Counted from the first letter of the stretch, positions 1-7,827 are shown. The stretch is 64,000 nucleotides of DNA from Pseudomonadota bacterium (GCA_027623205.1 JAQBYC010000001.1:64121-128120); one strand, 5' to 3'. The notes: generated by a model from the sequence alone, not told the origin. Made by a program: numbers and translations.

Positions 1-787
1 GGCCTAAATGCGGCGCGAAAAGCTGTTCCAGCAGCAGGCGGACCATATCCGGCCGCCGCATGGCTGTCAGGACCGGCTGGCTGGCTTCCTCCCCGCGCCG
101 CAGATGGATCAATGCCCGCACCGGCAGCGCCTCGCCAAAGCCGGCCGCCTGCGCGGGGCCAGGGCGCAATACCGCCATTTCCGGCCAGGTCATCACACTG
201 TGTTCCGCGACGAAGTCTCGATAGCGCGCATCCGCGTTCCGAGGCAGAGGCAGGCGCAGCTTGGGTGCCACGGCCAGTGACATTCCGACAGGTGCGGCGG
301 TGGAGGCGGCGGGGCCCAAATCCAGGATCAGCCGGTCATCGGCGAAGAAACGCAGACCGCGGCTGGCCAGAAGCGTCGCAAACGTACTTTTGCCAGCACC
401 GTTGTCGCCGAGTAAAAGGACCAGGCCATCGCCGATCCGCACGGCGCCGGCGTGGATCGACACCAAGCCATCGCCCTGGGCCACATAGGCGGCGATCAGG
501 GCGCCCACCAGGGTATTGGCGACCATATACCCATCGTCGAGGTCATAGTCCGAAAGCGCCATATGGGCTGATGAAATACGCCAATGCCCGCCTTTATTCT
601 GGACGATGATATCGCCGGGGGCGACCGACCCCTCCGACCCTTGGGCGCCGGCCACCCGGGGCTTCGAAACAGGCCATTGAGGGATCAGTTCAAACAAAAA
701 CGGCGCCACAGCCTGGGCGCCTTCCACGGAAATACCATGGTGCGGGCCAGCCAGGACAATCTGCTCTTTTGCTGCGCGGAAGGCCAT
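1..787 (-). CDS. HprK-like (HPr kinase-related) ATP-binding protein, 3' part cut by window edge
   Basis: The visible 262 N-terminal residues resemble the HPr kinase/phosphorylase fold but are not canonical HprK, which lies at 7288-7737. A P-loop GDNGAGKST is at about residues 127-135, after the strand IHAGAVRIGDGLVLLL. FADDRLIL at about 148-155 matches the VADDQVIL strand of true HprK. HprK paralogues of this kind occur beside small peptide genes and PqqD-like chaperones, and some modify peptides; the substrate here is unknown. The ATG is the first Met after an in-frame TGA that ends the upstream small ORF, leaving 27 bases between them, so the two are probably cotranscribed. The stop codon lies outside the window. 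Confidence 0.75.
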   Translation of the reverse strand, partial: MAFRAAKEQIVLAGPHHGISVEGAQAVAPFLFELIPQWPVSKPRVAGAQGSEGSVAPGDIIVQNKGGHWRISSAHMALSDYDLDDGYMVANTLVGALIAAYVAQGDGLVSIHAGAVRIGDGLVLLLGDNGAGKSTFATLLASRGLRFFADDRLILDLGPAASTAAPVGMSLAVAPKLRLPLPRNADARYRDFVAEHSVMTWPEMAVLRPGPAQAAGFGEALPVRALIHLRRGEEASQPVLTAMRRPDMVRLLLEQLFAPHLG

Positions 788-814
788 CCCCAATGATCGT
801 CGGCCGGCGTTATT

Positions 815-1090
815 TCAGCCTTGGCCGCTACTTACTTTTTTCCTTGGATTTGGATCTGGATTTGGATTTGGATCTGGATTTGGATTTGCTTTTACTGTTG
901 TCATCACAACTACCGCCGGGACAAACGCGGGATGGGCGCGCCTTTTTTTTGCCAGGGCCTGGCCATCGATGTGGGTGATGGTCGGCGCGGCATAGACAAC
1001 GGCAACCGCCAAGCCCAGCCGGCCCAGTGCCCTGCGGCGGCTCAAACCAAGCCTACCCTCATCTTCCGCCAATTTCCCTTGCCTGGGCAT
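815..1090 (-). CDS. Small membrane-anchored or exported protein with Asn-Pro/Asp-Pro repeat tail
   Basis: A 91-residue protein. After a charged N-terminus comes SRRRALGRLGLAVAVVYAAP (about residues 17-36), an arginine-rich motif followed by a hydrophobic segment, resembling a Tat-type or signal-anchor sequence. A basic stretch AKKRRAH follows, then a tail of alternating Asn-Pro and Asp-Pro (about 70-82) and RKKVSSGQG. The tail is encoded by a hexanucleotide repeat. It sits directly upstream of the HprK-like kinase gene, so it could be that kinase's partner or substrate; this is inference. The start is the ATG at 1090; in-frame TTG/GTG codons to 1099 are alternatives. I do not recognise a characterised family. 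Confidence 0.55.
   Translation of the reverse strand: MPRQGKLAEDEGRLGLSRRRALGRLGLAVAVVYAAPTITHIDGQALAKKRRAHPAFVPAVVVMTTVKANPNPDPNPNPDPNPRKKVSSGQG
844..885. repeat. Seven-unit hexanucleotide repeat (TTGGAT/CTGGAT)
   Basis: Seven consecutive 6-base units read TTGGAT or CTGGAT on the plus strand, with the C variant every third unit, giving an 18-base higher-order period. On the minus strand they encode the NP/DP tail of the small protein. Because units are 6 bases, slippage would lengthen or shorten the tail without shifting the frame. Confidence 0.9.
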
Positions 1091-1345
1091 CACCAACAAT
1101 TCCCAATTACATCTATTACAATCTGCTTATAATTTTAATCTGCATCATTTGCGACTGAATCGCTAGAGCATTTTTCAATTAATTGGAGTCGCTGGCGCGA
1201 CTTAAGTAATCGGTTCAATTGCTCTTCCTAAAAGTGTCCGCGCACATTTGGATCAAATGTGCTCTTGCATTTATTACTGTATCGCTCGGCAGACGCGGCA
1301 CCGTCCAAATGTTGTATCTGAAATGAACATTATCAAGGGCGATCC
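1091..1345. other. Intergenic region holding dispersed-repeat copy 1
   Basis: This 255-base AT-richer gap lies between the stop of the CMP-sugar synthetase gene and the start of the small repeat protein, both on the minus strand. Most of it is the dispersed two-hairpin element described separately. The remainder should contain the promoter of the small protein/kinase pair, but I could not identify boxes with confidence. Confidence 0.5.
1171..1265. repeat. Dispersed two-hairpin intergenic element, copy 1
   Basis: Hairpin 1 has arms AGTCGC (1187-1192) and GCGACT (1197-1202) around a 4-base loop, flanked by TTCAATTAATT and TAAGTAAT.GGTTCAAT. Hairpin 2 has 9-base arms GCACATTTG (1242-1250) and CAAATGTGC (1254-1262) around GAT. 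The same architecture recurs near 8266 and 48329. The loop sequence varies while the stem is conserved, suggesting selection for, or descent of, a folded element. Confidence 0.75.
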
Positions 1346-2074
1346 TTAAGAATTCTGTAATTTGGCAAGGCCGGAGGCCAACAGGGCCTGCCCCAGCTTG
1401 ATGTCATCCGGGCCGTGCAGATGAAAGCCCTGGGCAAAAGGAATTTCGATCGGACGCGATGGACTGGCAAAGGGCGTCCGCTGGTCCATCGCCGCCAGGC
1501 TGCGAAAAACCAAAAGATTGCCGAATAGATAATGTTTGGCCTTCCGCTGTCTGTCGCCGGCGGCACCCCGCTCTTCCGGGAAACGGAAGTTGACCTGGCC
1601 ATCCCGAATGATCAGTTGGTCAAAAGCATGGTGGTTATGAGGGCAAAGAACAACGGTCTGGGCCGAGCCGGCGTTAGGCTCCGCCAACAGGGCATCCACA
1701 GTCCACTGGATATGCTCGGCCAGCAAAAATGGCGAGGTCGGCTGCAACAAGGCGACGCATTCCGCCACCGCGCCTTCGCGGGTGTAGAGGTTCTGCAAGA
1801 AATCTTCAATGACCGCCATGTCGGGGGTGTTGTCGGCACCCAGGTGTGCCGGCTGTGGATGCACTTCAACGCCAAGGGCGGCACAACGGTCAGCAATGCC
1901 CTGATGCTCGGTACTGCAAAACAACCGATTCAGGCTGCCGGCGCCTTTCGCTGCGAGAATTTGAAAATCCAGCAACGGCCGGCCAATAAAGGGCGTCAAA
2001 TGCTTCACTGGGATGGATTGAGGGCCACCCCGCGCCGGGATCAGGCCCCAAACGGCGCCGGGGATAATCTTCAT
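1346..2074 (-). CDS. Acylneuraminate cytidylyltransferase-family protein (CMP-sugar synthetase-like)
   Basis: A 242-residue protein of the NeuA/PseF/KdsB-like nucleotidyltransferase group, which activates sialic-acid-type sugars with CTP for surface glycan assembly. The N-terminal strand and P-loop-like motif LIPARGGPQSIPVKHL (residues 11-26) and ALLQPTSPFL mark the family. In canonical members the motif is IPARGGSKGIP; here Ser-Lys is replaced by Pro-Gln, so the usual basic nucleotide-binding residue is missing. The start at 2074 is preferred over an in-frame ATG at 2110 because AAGGA sits 9 bases upstream and family members begin close to the motif. No other glycan genes are in view. Activity is uncertain. 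Confidence 0.8.
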   Translation of the reverse strand: MKIIPGAVWGLIPARGGPQSIPVKHLTPFIGRPLLDFQILAAKGAGSLNRLFCSTEHQGIADRCAALGVEVHPQPAHLGADNTPDMAVIEDFLQNLYTREGAVAECVALLQPTSPFLLAEHIQWTVDALLAEPNAGSAQTVVLCPHNHHAFDQLIIRDGQVNFRFPEERGAAGDRQRKAKHYLFGNLLVFRSLAAMDQRTPFASPSRPIEIPFAQGFHLHGPDDIKLGQALLASGLAKLQNS

Positions 2075-2469
2075 GCCGGCCAATCCTTGAAATACACCAG
2101 GCACGGGCACGGCACATCTGCGCCAGCAGGCCGACGGCCAGCGGTGAAATAGCCCAGTAAGGTCACAGAATACATGCCCCGTCGTACATCAATGCCTGCA
2201 AAAAAAGAATCTTTCCAAAACTCGCCCTAATGCTCTCGTTGCCCAAGCCGCTCACTGCCGGCATCGCGCCAAAGCGAAGCACCGCGCCGGAGACGTTTCA
2301 TGATAACAGAACGGATGCTGCATTGCGCCGCCAAACCCATGGGAAATGAGGCCTATCGCGCCTGGTTCGATCGTCCAACATTCCTTTCGCACCGACAAAA
2401 GATGGTTAAGATGGGCGCCGATGCACAAAACCGGTCTCGCGACAGAGGCGTACAATAGAAGGCGATCGA
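2075..2469. other. 395-base intergenic region between divergent genes
   Basis: It separates the CMP-sugar synthetase gene (minus) from the amidase (plus) and must carry both promoters. I see no tRNA, repeat or clear terminator. It contains one small plus-strand ORF (2300-2458), listed separately. Confidence 0.5.
2300..2458 (+). CDS. Possible 52-residue small protein, unknown
   Basis: ATG-to-TAG ORF starting MITERMLHCAAKPMGNEAYR and ending 11 bases before the amidase start. Composition looks protein-like, with mixed charge and aromatic residues and no long low-complexity run. There is no convincing ribosome site and I recognise no family. It could be a leader peptide for the amidase or a chance ORF. 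Confidence 0.2.
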   Translation: MITERMLHCAAKPMGNEAYRAWFDRPTFLSHRQKMVKMGADAQNRSRDRGVQ

Positions 2470-3639
2470 ATGGCTGACCATCTGGGGGCTTATATTAGGC
2501 ACGATATGATTGCGCTGGCGGCGACAGCGCCGGGGCCGCTATCCGGCTTGAGCTTTGCGGCCAAGGATCTTTTTGACATTGCGGGCCATATCACCGGCGC
2601 CGGCAGCCCGGACTGGCTGGCCAGCCATGGCCCGGCAGCCACCACGGCCTCGTCCATAGCGAGGTTGCTAGCGGCGGGGGGCCATATGGTGGCCAAGGCG
2701 CAAACCGACGAAATGGCTTTTTCCATCACGGGTCAGAACGCTCACTACGGCACCCCGGTCAACGTCAATGCGCCGGGGCGGATTCCCGGCGGCTCGTCCT
2801 CGGGCTCGGCCGCGGCGGTAGCCGGGGGCCTGGTCGATTTCGCCCTGGGCTCCGATACCGGCGGATCGGTGCGCATGCCGGCCGGTTTCTGCGGCATTCA
2901 CGGCATCCGCACGACTCAGGACCGGATCCCGGTGGATGGCGTGCATCCCCTGGCCCCCTGCTTCGACACGGTGGGCTGGTTCGCGCGCGGCGGCGAACTG
3001 ATGCGTCGGGTGGGGCGGATCCTGCTGCCGGACTATTCGGACCATCCAGCGGCAACCCGTTTGCTTGTGGCCCAGGATTGTTTTGATCTGCTGCCAAAAG
3101 ATGCGGCTGCGGTCTTGGCCCCTGCCGTTGACCGGATCGCCGATAATTTTTCAGGACGGGAAGACGTGCGGGTGAGCGAGGACGGGCCCGAAAACTGGAT
3201 GCCCCATTTCCGCATCCTGCAGATGGCGGACATCTGGCGTGTCCACGGCGACTGGATCAAACAGACAAGACCAAGTTTCGGCCCCGGCGTGGCGCAACGG
3301 TTCGCGACTTGCGCCACCATTACCCCCGAGGCGGTAGTTGCAAGCCGTCGGGTGCAGGACGCCGTTCGACGGCGCTTGGCGGACCTGTTGGCCGGCAACG
3401 GCGTGCTGTGCCTTCCCACCACTCCCGGTATCGCGCCGTTGTGCCTGACGCCGGAGACCGAATTGGACGATTTCCGCTGGCGCAGCATGGGCCTGACCTG
3501 TATTGCCGGCTTGTCGGGATGCCCGCAGATCAACCTACCCCTGGCCAGCCTGGATGATTGTCCCCTGGGCCTGGGCCTGATGGCGGCTCCGGGTGGCGAC
3601 GAAGTCCTTTTGCAATTGGCTGCGGCGATTGCACCATAA
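2470..3639 (+). CDS. Amidase-signature family amidase
   Basis: A 389-residue amidase hydrolysing a small carboxamide to acid and ammonia; length and layout resemble the compact AMI1-like (indole-3-acetamide) amidases rather than GatA. The Ser-cisSer-Lys triad is visible: Lys in FAAKDLFDIAG (about residue 32), the Gly/Ser-rich GGSSSGSAAAVAGG (about 107-120), and the nucleophile region LGSDTGGSVRMPAG (about 126-139). AAGG lies 8 bases before the ATG. It is followed 66 bases later by regB on the same strand. The substrate cannot be read from sequence. Confidence 0.88.
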   Translation: MADHLGAYIRHDMIALAATAPGPLSGLSFAAKDLFDIAGHITGAGSPDWLASHGPAATTASSIARLLAAGGHMVAKAQTDEMAFSITGQNAHYGTPVNVNAPGRIPGGSSSGSAAAVAGGLVDFALGSDTGGSVRMPAGFCGIHGIRTTQDRIPVDGVHPLAPCFDTVGWFARGGELMRRVGRILLPDYSDHPAATRLLVAQDCFDLLPKDAAAVLAPAVDRIADNFSGREDVRVSEDGPENWMPHFRILQMADIWRVHGDWIKQTRPSFGPGVAQRFATCATITPEAVVASRRVQDAVRRRLADLLAGNGVLCLPTTPGIAPLCLTPETELDDFRWRSMGLTCIAGLSGCPQINLPLASLDDCPLGLGLMAAPGGDEVLLQLAAAIAP

Positions 3640-3705
3640 ACCCATCAGAATTCACCGACCCGTCGGGCTGCCCGGCGGCACTATTTTGTCCTATGATGGG
3701 ACATC

Positions 3706-5064
3706 ATGATGACCACAAGCCGCATTGCCTCCATCGGTTCGGCCCGCCCGGCCATGGGTCAGGTGCGGGTGCGGACCTTGTTGTTGATCAGATGGCTGGC
3801 GATCTTCGGCCAAATGGCGGCGCTGCTGGTGGTCGACAAATTCTTCGACTTTGCCCTGCCCTTGATCCCGGCCATAGCAACCATTGGCACTTCCGTCGCC
3901 GTCAACCTCTGGATCATCGCCCGTTACAATCGGAACCAATGGCATCATAACCGCGCCGCTGCCGGCTATCTGGCATTCGATATCTTACAATTGGCCACTT
4001 TGCTGTATCTGACCGGCGGTCTGGACAATCCTTTCGCGCTGTTATTCCTGGTGCCGGTCACCATATCGGCCACGATTCTAAGTCTGCGCAGCGCCGTCTA
4101 TCTGGGTCTGCTGGCGGTATTTTGTGTCAGTTTGCTGGCGCTTTTCCACCGGCCTTTGCCCTGGCCCGAGCCCGGCTTCCAATTGCCGCAAATTTACGCC
4201 GCCGCGGTGTGGATATCGCTGGTTTTAGGTACGGTCTTCCTCATGTTTTATGCCTGGCGGGTGGCGGAAGAAGCCCGGCGGATGTCGGACGCCCTGGCAG
4301 CGACCCAAACCGCGCTGTCGAAAGAACGGGAATTATCGGCATTGGGCGGCCTGGCGGCGGCAGCGGCCCATGCACTGGGCACGCCGCTGGGCACCATTGC
4401 GTTGATTGCGAAAGAACTGCTGCACGAGCAAACCGCGAACGCGGAGACGCAAACAGACCTGGAGCTATTGGATGGGGAGGTTGACCGTTGCCGGACGATT
4501 TTGGCCAGCCTGGCCCAAAATCCATCCGCTGGCGCCGACCCAGCCGTATCGCAAATGAACTTTGGCGTGCTGGTGGCCGACGCGGCGGCGCGCCATGAGA
4601 GAGATGACATAGCGATTATGGTTGTAGCCGGCACAACAACCAATCCGCCCCTGGTCGAGCGCAGCCCGGAACTGGTGCAAGGCCTGGGCAATTTGGTGGA
4701 AAATGCCATGGAGTTCGCCAGCAGCCAGGTAAATCTGGAATATGCCTGGAATGATGAGCAGGTGGAACTGTCGATCAGCGACGACGGCCCCGGTTTCGCC
4801 CCGAATATTCTCGATCTTTTGGGTGACCCCTATATCAGCACCCGGCCTGGCAGCGGGCGCATGGGACTAGGCGTTTTCATTTCGAAAACCTTGCTGGAGC
4901 GGACCGGAGCGGCGCTGCATTTCTTCAACCGGCGGCAAGGTTCGGGCGCGACAGTTATCATCCGCTGGCCAAGACACATAATAGACCTTAAAAGCGATGA
5001 CCAGACCAGTACCAGTTCTGCAAATCCGGGGCATTACAATCGGCTCGGTCAGGGGGAGCGTTGA
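3706..5064 (+). CDS. regB: RegB/PrrB/ActS-type redox sensor histidine kinase
   Basis: A 452-residue membrane kinase that senses redox state through quinone and a reactive Cys and phosphorylates RegA. The N-terminal half has about six membrane helices including the RegB signature LTGGLDNPFALLFLVPVTIS (about 102-121). The H-box LAAAAAHALGTPLGTIALIA contains the phospho-acceptor His222, and Cys262 in DRCRTIL corresponds to the redox-active Cys of RegB. N and G boxes follow (NLVENAMEFA, DDGPGFAP, MGLGVFISK). The residue after the His is Ala, where RegB proteins normally have Glu. The stop overlaps the TTG just upstream of the regA start, so translation is probably coupled. Confidence 0.9.
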   Translation: MMTTSRIASIGSARPAMGQVRVRTLLLIRWLAIFGQMAALLVVDKFFDFALPLIPAIATIGTSVAVNLWIIARYNRNQWHHNRAAAGYLAFDILQLATLLYLTGGLDNPFALLFLVPVTISATILSLRSAVYLGLLAVFCVSLLALFHRPLPWPEPGFQLPQIYAAAVWISLVLGTVFLMFYAWRVAEEARRMSDALAATQTALSKERELSALGGLAAAAAHALGTPLGTIALIAKELLHEQTANAETQTDLELLDGEVDRCRTILASLAQNPSAGADPAVSQMNFGVLVADAAARHERDDIAIMVVAGTTTNPPLVERSPELVQGLGNLVENAMEFASSQVNLEYAWNDEQVELSISDDGPGFAPNILDLLGDPYISTRPGSGRMGLGVFISKTLLERTGAALHFFNRRQGSGATVIIRWPRHIIDLKSDDQTSTSSANPGHYNRLGQGER

Positions 5065-5066
5065 CA

Positions 5067-5624
5067 ATGACGGGGGACGAAATCGGCGAGACCGAGATAA
5101 CGCGATCGCTGCTTTTGGTCGATGACGATGACGTATGGTTGCAGCGGCTGGCCACGGCCATGGGCCGGCGCGGCTTTACGGTGATCACTGCCCGCTCGGT
5201 CAAGGACGGTGTCGGTAAGGCCAGGGAATTTGCGCCCGCGTACGCGGTAATCGATCTGCGGCTGGAAGATGGCAACGGTCTGGACGTCGTCAGCGCCCTG
5301 CGCGAGGTGCGCCCCGATGGCCGCATCATCATGCTAACCGGTTATGGAAATATTGCCACGGCGGTGGCCGCGGTAAAAATGGGAGCGGTGGATTATCTTT
5401 CCAAACCAGCGGACGCGGACGCCATTGAAGCCGCGCTTTTGGCTGGCGATACCGAAACGCCGCCGCTGCCTGAACGGCCCATGTCTGCTGACCGCGTTCG
5501 TTGGGAACATATCCAGCGGGTCTACGAGTTGTGTAACCGTAACGTATCGGAGACGGCCCGCCGCCTGAGCATGCACCGCCGCACCCTGCAACGCATCCTG
5601 GCCAAACACTCGCCCAGGGAATAA
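5067..5624 (+). CDS. regA: RegA/PrrA/ActR-type response regulator
   Basis: A 185-residue two-domain regulator of redox-controlled genes (respiration, nitrogen and carbon assimilation in relatives). The receiver has the acidic pocket LLVDDDDVW, phospho-acceptor Asp in AVIDLRLEDG, and the switch and Lys in MLTGYG and YLSKPAD. The C-terminal Fis-type helix-turn-helix, HIQRVYELCNRNVSETARRL then SMHRRTLQRIL, is nearly the invariant RegA form. The ATG at 5067 is chosen over the TTG at 5061 because AGGGGGAG lies 8 bases upstream of it. Here it adjoins an amidase gene, with no senC in view. Confidence 0.93.
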   Translation: MTGDEIGETEITRSLLLVDDDDVWLQRLATAMGRRGFTVITARSVKDGVGKAREFAPAYAVIDLRLEDGNGLDVVSALREVRPDGRIIMLTGYGNIATAVAAVKMGAVDYLSKPADADAIEAALLAGDTETPPLPERPMSADRVRWEHIQRVYELCNRNVSETARRLSMHRRTLQRILAKHSPRE

Positions 5625-5648
5625 AATCTGTTCCGATTTCGAAATAAA

Positions 5649-5927
5649 TCAATCTTCGTCGAATTTATTCTCTGTCAGGGCGGCGAGGGCGGCCACGGCC
5701 GCCGCTGCATCGGCGCCAACGGCCCGCACCTCTATCTCGGTGCCGGGCGCGGCTGCCAGCATCATCAGGCCCATAATAGAACGGCCGGGCACCTCAACGC
5801 CGAGACGGGTGACGAAAATCTCCGCCTGGTAGCGTTCCGCGCAATTGACAAACTTAGCTGCGGCGCGGGCATGCAGGCCGCGGCGGTTGATAATCTGGAT
5901 GGTTCGACGGACCGTGGGCTCGCTCAC
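5649..5927 (-). CDS. HPr-family phosphocarrier protein (nitrogen/regulatory PTS)
   Basis: A 92-residue cytoplasmic phosphocarrier. His19 in NRRGLHARAA is the PEP-derived phosphorylation site, and Ser50 in PGRSIMGLMM is the site phosphorylated by HprK in alphaproteobacteria. It is the last gene of hprK-rapZ-EIIA-HPr on the minus strand and overlaps the EIIA stop by 4 bases. No sugar permease accompanies it, so the chain is regulatory: it relays PEP and nitrogen status to EIIA-type proteins and, in relatives, to ChvG. Confidence 0.95.
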   Translation of the reverse strand: MSEPTVRRTIQIINRRGLHARAAAKFVNCAERYQAEIFVTRLGVEVPGRSIMGLMMLAAAPGTEIEVRAVGADAAAAVAALAALTENKFDED

Positions 5928-6328
5928 TCGTCACCTTGCAACAGGATCGAGGCGACATTAATATATTTACGGCCCGATTCCTGCGCCTTGGCCACGGCAT
6001 CCTGCAAATTGTCGGCTTTGCGGACCTTGACCAGCTTGATCAACATCGGCAGGTTCATGCCCGCGATGACTTCGACATTGGCTCGATCCAACAGCGAGAT
6101 GGCCAGATTGGATGGCGTACCACCGAACATATCGGTCAGCAGGATGACGCCGCTGCCGGTATCGACCTCTTCCACGGCCTGAACGATTTCCTTGCGCCGC
6201 TGTTCCATATCGTCATCCGGGCCAATGCTGACCGCGCGGATGGCCTCTTGCGGTCCCACTACGTGCTCGGTCGCAGCGATAAATTCATCCGCCAGGCGAC
6301 CGTGAGTCACCAAAACCATACCAATCAT
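5924..6328 (-). CDS. PTS mannose/fructose-type EIIA component
   Basis: A 134-residue EIIA-Man fold protein. The N-terminal GMVLVTHGRLADEF carries the phospho-accepting His8, and DMFGGTPSNLA is the conserved substrate-loop motif. It lacks fused IIB and membrane components, typical of the alphaproteobacterial regulatory PTS. The start at 6328 is chosen because AGGGG lies 6 bases upstream and the phospho-His lies near the N-terminus in this family; an in-frame ATG at 6355 would add nine residues. It follows rapZ closely and overlaps the HPr gene. Confidence 0.93.
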   Translation of the reverse strand: MIGMVLVTHGRLADEFIAATEHVVGPQEAIRAVSIGPDDDMEQRRKEIVQAVEEVDTGSGVILLTDMFGGTPSNLAISLLDRANVEVIAGMNLPMLIKLVKVRKADNLQDAVAKAQESGRKYINVASILLQGDE

Positions 6329-6361
6329 ATATCGCCCCTGGACATCAGCTACCAAACCATT

Positions 6362-7291
6362 TCATGTCTTACCGGCATCGCGATGGCGCACTTGCACTTC
6401 TTGGCCAACCGCCGCTAAACGCTTCGTTAACGCTTCGGCCGTGTAGACCGACCTGTGACGGCCACCTGTACAACCGATTGCCACTGTCAAATAGCTTTTT
6501 CCTTCGCGTTGATAAAGCGGCAATAGAGTCTTCAGCATATTAGTCAAGGATGCCAGGAATGGCTCGCAGGCAGGATCCGCGGCAATATATGCGCCAACGG
6601 CCGATTCCTGGCCCGTCAGCGGCCGCAATTCATCAACATAATGGGGATTCGCCAAAAATCGCACATCGAATACCAGGTCGGCTTCCCGGGGCAGTCCCTG
6701 ACGATAGGAAAAGGACAAAACCAAAACCGATAGACGGGGACCATCAGACAGGCGAAAATGGCCGGCGATGAGGGCCCGCAGTTCGCCCACCGTGAGATTG
6801 GAGGTGTCGACCAGCAAATCAGCCCGGTCTTTAATCGGCGCTAATAATTGCCGCTCCCGCACAATGCCGTCCATCACGGGGCGATCTTCCGCCAAGGGAT
6901 GGCGGCGCCTGGTTTCGGTGAAGCGACGAGCCAGAACCTGATTATCACAATTCAGAAAAACGACCTTCAAATCGATATCATCCCGCGCGGCCAGAGGCGC
7001 CGTGGCCCGATCAAAGGCCTTGGTACTGAAATCCCGTTGCCTAAAATCTACGGTGATGGCGATGGCGTGATCGCCACCGCCCGGTCTCGTCAACGGATAT
7101 AACAGACGGTTGATCAAAGACAGGGGCAGATTATCAATGGCCTCATAACCGACGTCTTCCAGCGCCTTGAGCGCCAATGTACGCCCCGCGCCGGATAGCC
7201 CGGTGATCAGCAGCAAGCGTACCCGTGGCTTTGTGGGCGGCGCCCGGTCTTTCCGGTGGGTTTTTTTTTGATTTGGGTTTTTTGCCATCAT
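6362..7291 (-). CDS. rapZ: RNase adapter protein RapZ (YvcJ family nucleotide-binding protein)
   Basis: A 309-residue P-loop protein; in E. coli RapZ targets sRNA GlmZ to RNase E, controlling glucosamine-6-phosphate synthesis. The N-terminal GLSGAGRTLALKALEDVGYE (31-50) and AIDNLP, a central SFSYRQGLPREADLVFDVRF, and a C-terminal IGCTGGRHRSV are all family hallmarks. The Walker A Lys is Arg (GAGRT), a variant I believe also occurs in related bacteria. The first ATG of ATGATG at 7291 overlaps the hprK stop as ATGA; longer in-frame starts inside hprK are less likely. Its place in the PTS cluster is conserved. Confidence 0.93.
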   Translation of the reverse strand: MMAKNPNQKKTHRKDRAPPTKPRVRLLLITGLSGAGRTLALKALEDVGYEAIDNLPLSLINRLLYPLTRPGGGDHAIAITVDFRQRDFSTKAFDRATAPLAARDDIDLKVVFLNCDNQVLARRFTETRRRHPLAEDRPVMDGIVRERQLLAPIKDRADLLVDTSNLTVGELRALIAGHFRLSDGPRLSVLVLSFSYRQGLPREADLVFDVRFLANPHYVDELRPLTGQESAVGAYIAADPACEPFLASLTNMLKTLLPLYQREGKSYLTVAIGCTGGRHRSVYTAEALTKRLAAVGQEVQVRHRDAGKT

Positions 7292-7737
7292 GAACGCAAA
7301 ATATCCTCGTTCAGGGACCGCAACAGAAGAACAACTTTGTCCGGCGCCGAAGCTTCGAACGGGACACATGGGTATAGCGGCAGACTGACGCCGTCAATCG
7401 TACAATGGTCTGCCTCGGGCATGCGCGGTACAGCGCCTTGCGCGCCTGGGGCGCACAAATCCAATATCAAACCCACGCGAGCTTCGGCCAGCGTCGTCAT
7501 TTCAAGCACGCCGACGCCCCGAACTTCCAGCAACCCGGCGATCCGCGCCGGCGCCTGGGCCCACAGTTCATTCGATCGCCGCGTCAATATAACCTGATCG
7601 TCGGCCACAAGCTGCACGCCCAAATGGGTCCGGCCAAGCAGGCGCAGGGCCAGGTCCGATTTGCCCGACCCTGGCGCCCCACGCAGTAATACGGCCGTGG
7701 CGCCGATCGCTATGCAAGTTCCGTGCACTAAACTCAT
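7288..7737 (-). CDS. hprK: HPr kinase/phosphorylase (short alphaproteobacterial form)
   Basis: A 149-residue protein with only the C-terminal catalytic domain of HprK, as usual in alphaproteobacteria. It phosphorylates and dephosphorylates the regulatory Ser of HPr. Motifs are VHGTCIAIG, the P-loop RGAPGSGKSDLALRL, VADDQVILTRR and the HprK signature GLLEVRGVGVLEM. The start MSLVHGTCIAIG at 7737 fits family length; an ATG at 7806 would add 23 residues. It is first in the operon; chvI-chvG, often directly upstream in Rhizobiales, is about 11 kb away here. Confidence 0.93.
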   Translation of the reverse strand: MSLVHGTCIAIGATAVLLRGAPGSGKSDLALRLLGRTHLGVQLVADDQVILTRRSNELWAQAPARIAGLLEVRGVGVLEMTTLAEARVGLILDLCAPGAQGAVPRMPEADHCTIDGVSLPLYPCVPFEASAPDKVVLLLRSLNEDILRS

Positions 7738-7827
7738 GATGCCGGCAAGACTGCGCCGATAGGGCCGTGAAGGCAACACCATTGCAGCCGCGCCGGTGAT
7801 CCTCACAACAAAGAAAAAGCGGGTTTG

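Noticed and set aside
769-978. Plus-strand ORF encoding a Leu-Asp repeat
   Set aside because: It is the antisense of the hexanucleotide repeat tail in the minus-strand small protein; no ribosome site and it runs against the operon.
2252-2455. 67-residue minus-strand ORF in the amidase upstream region
   Set aside because: No ribosome site or recognisable family; antisense to the slightly more protein-like plus-strand ORF.
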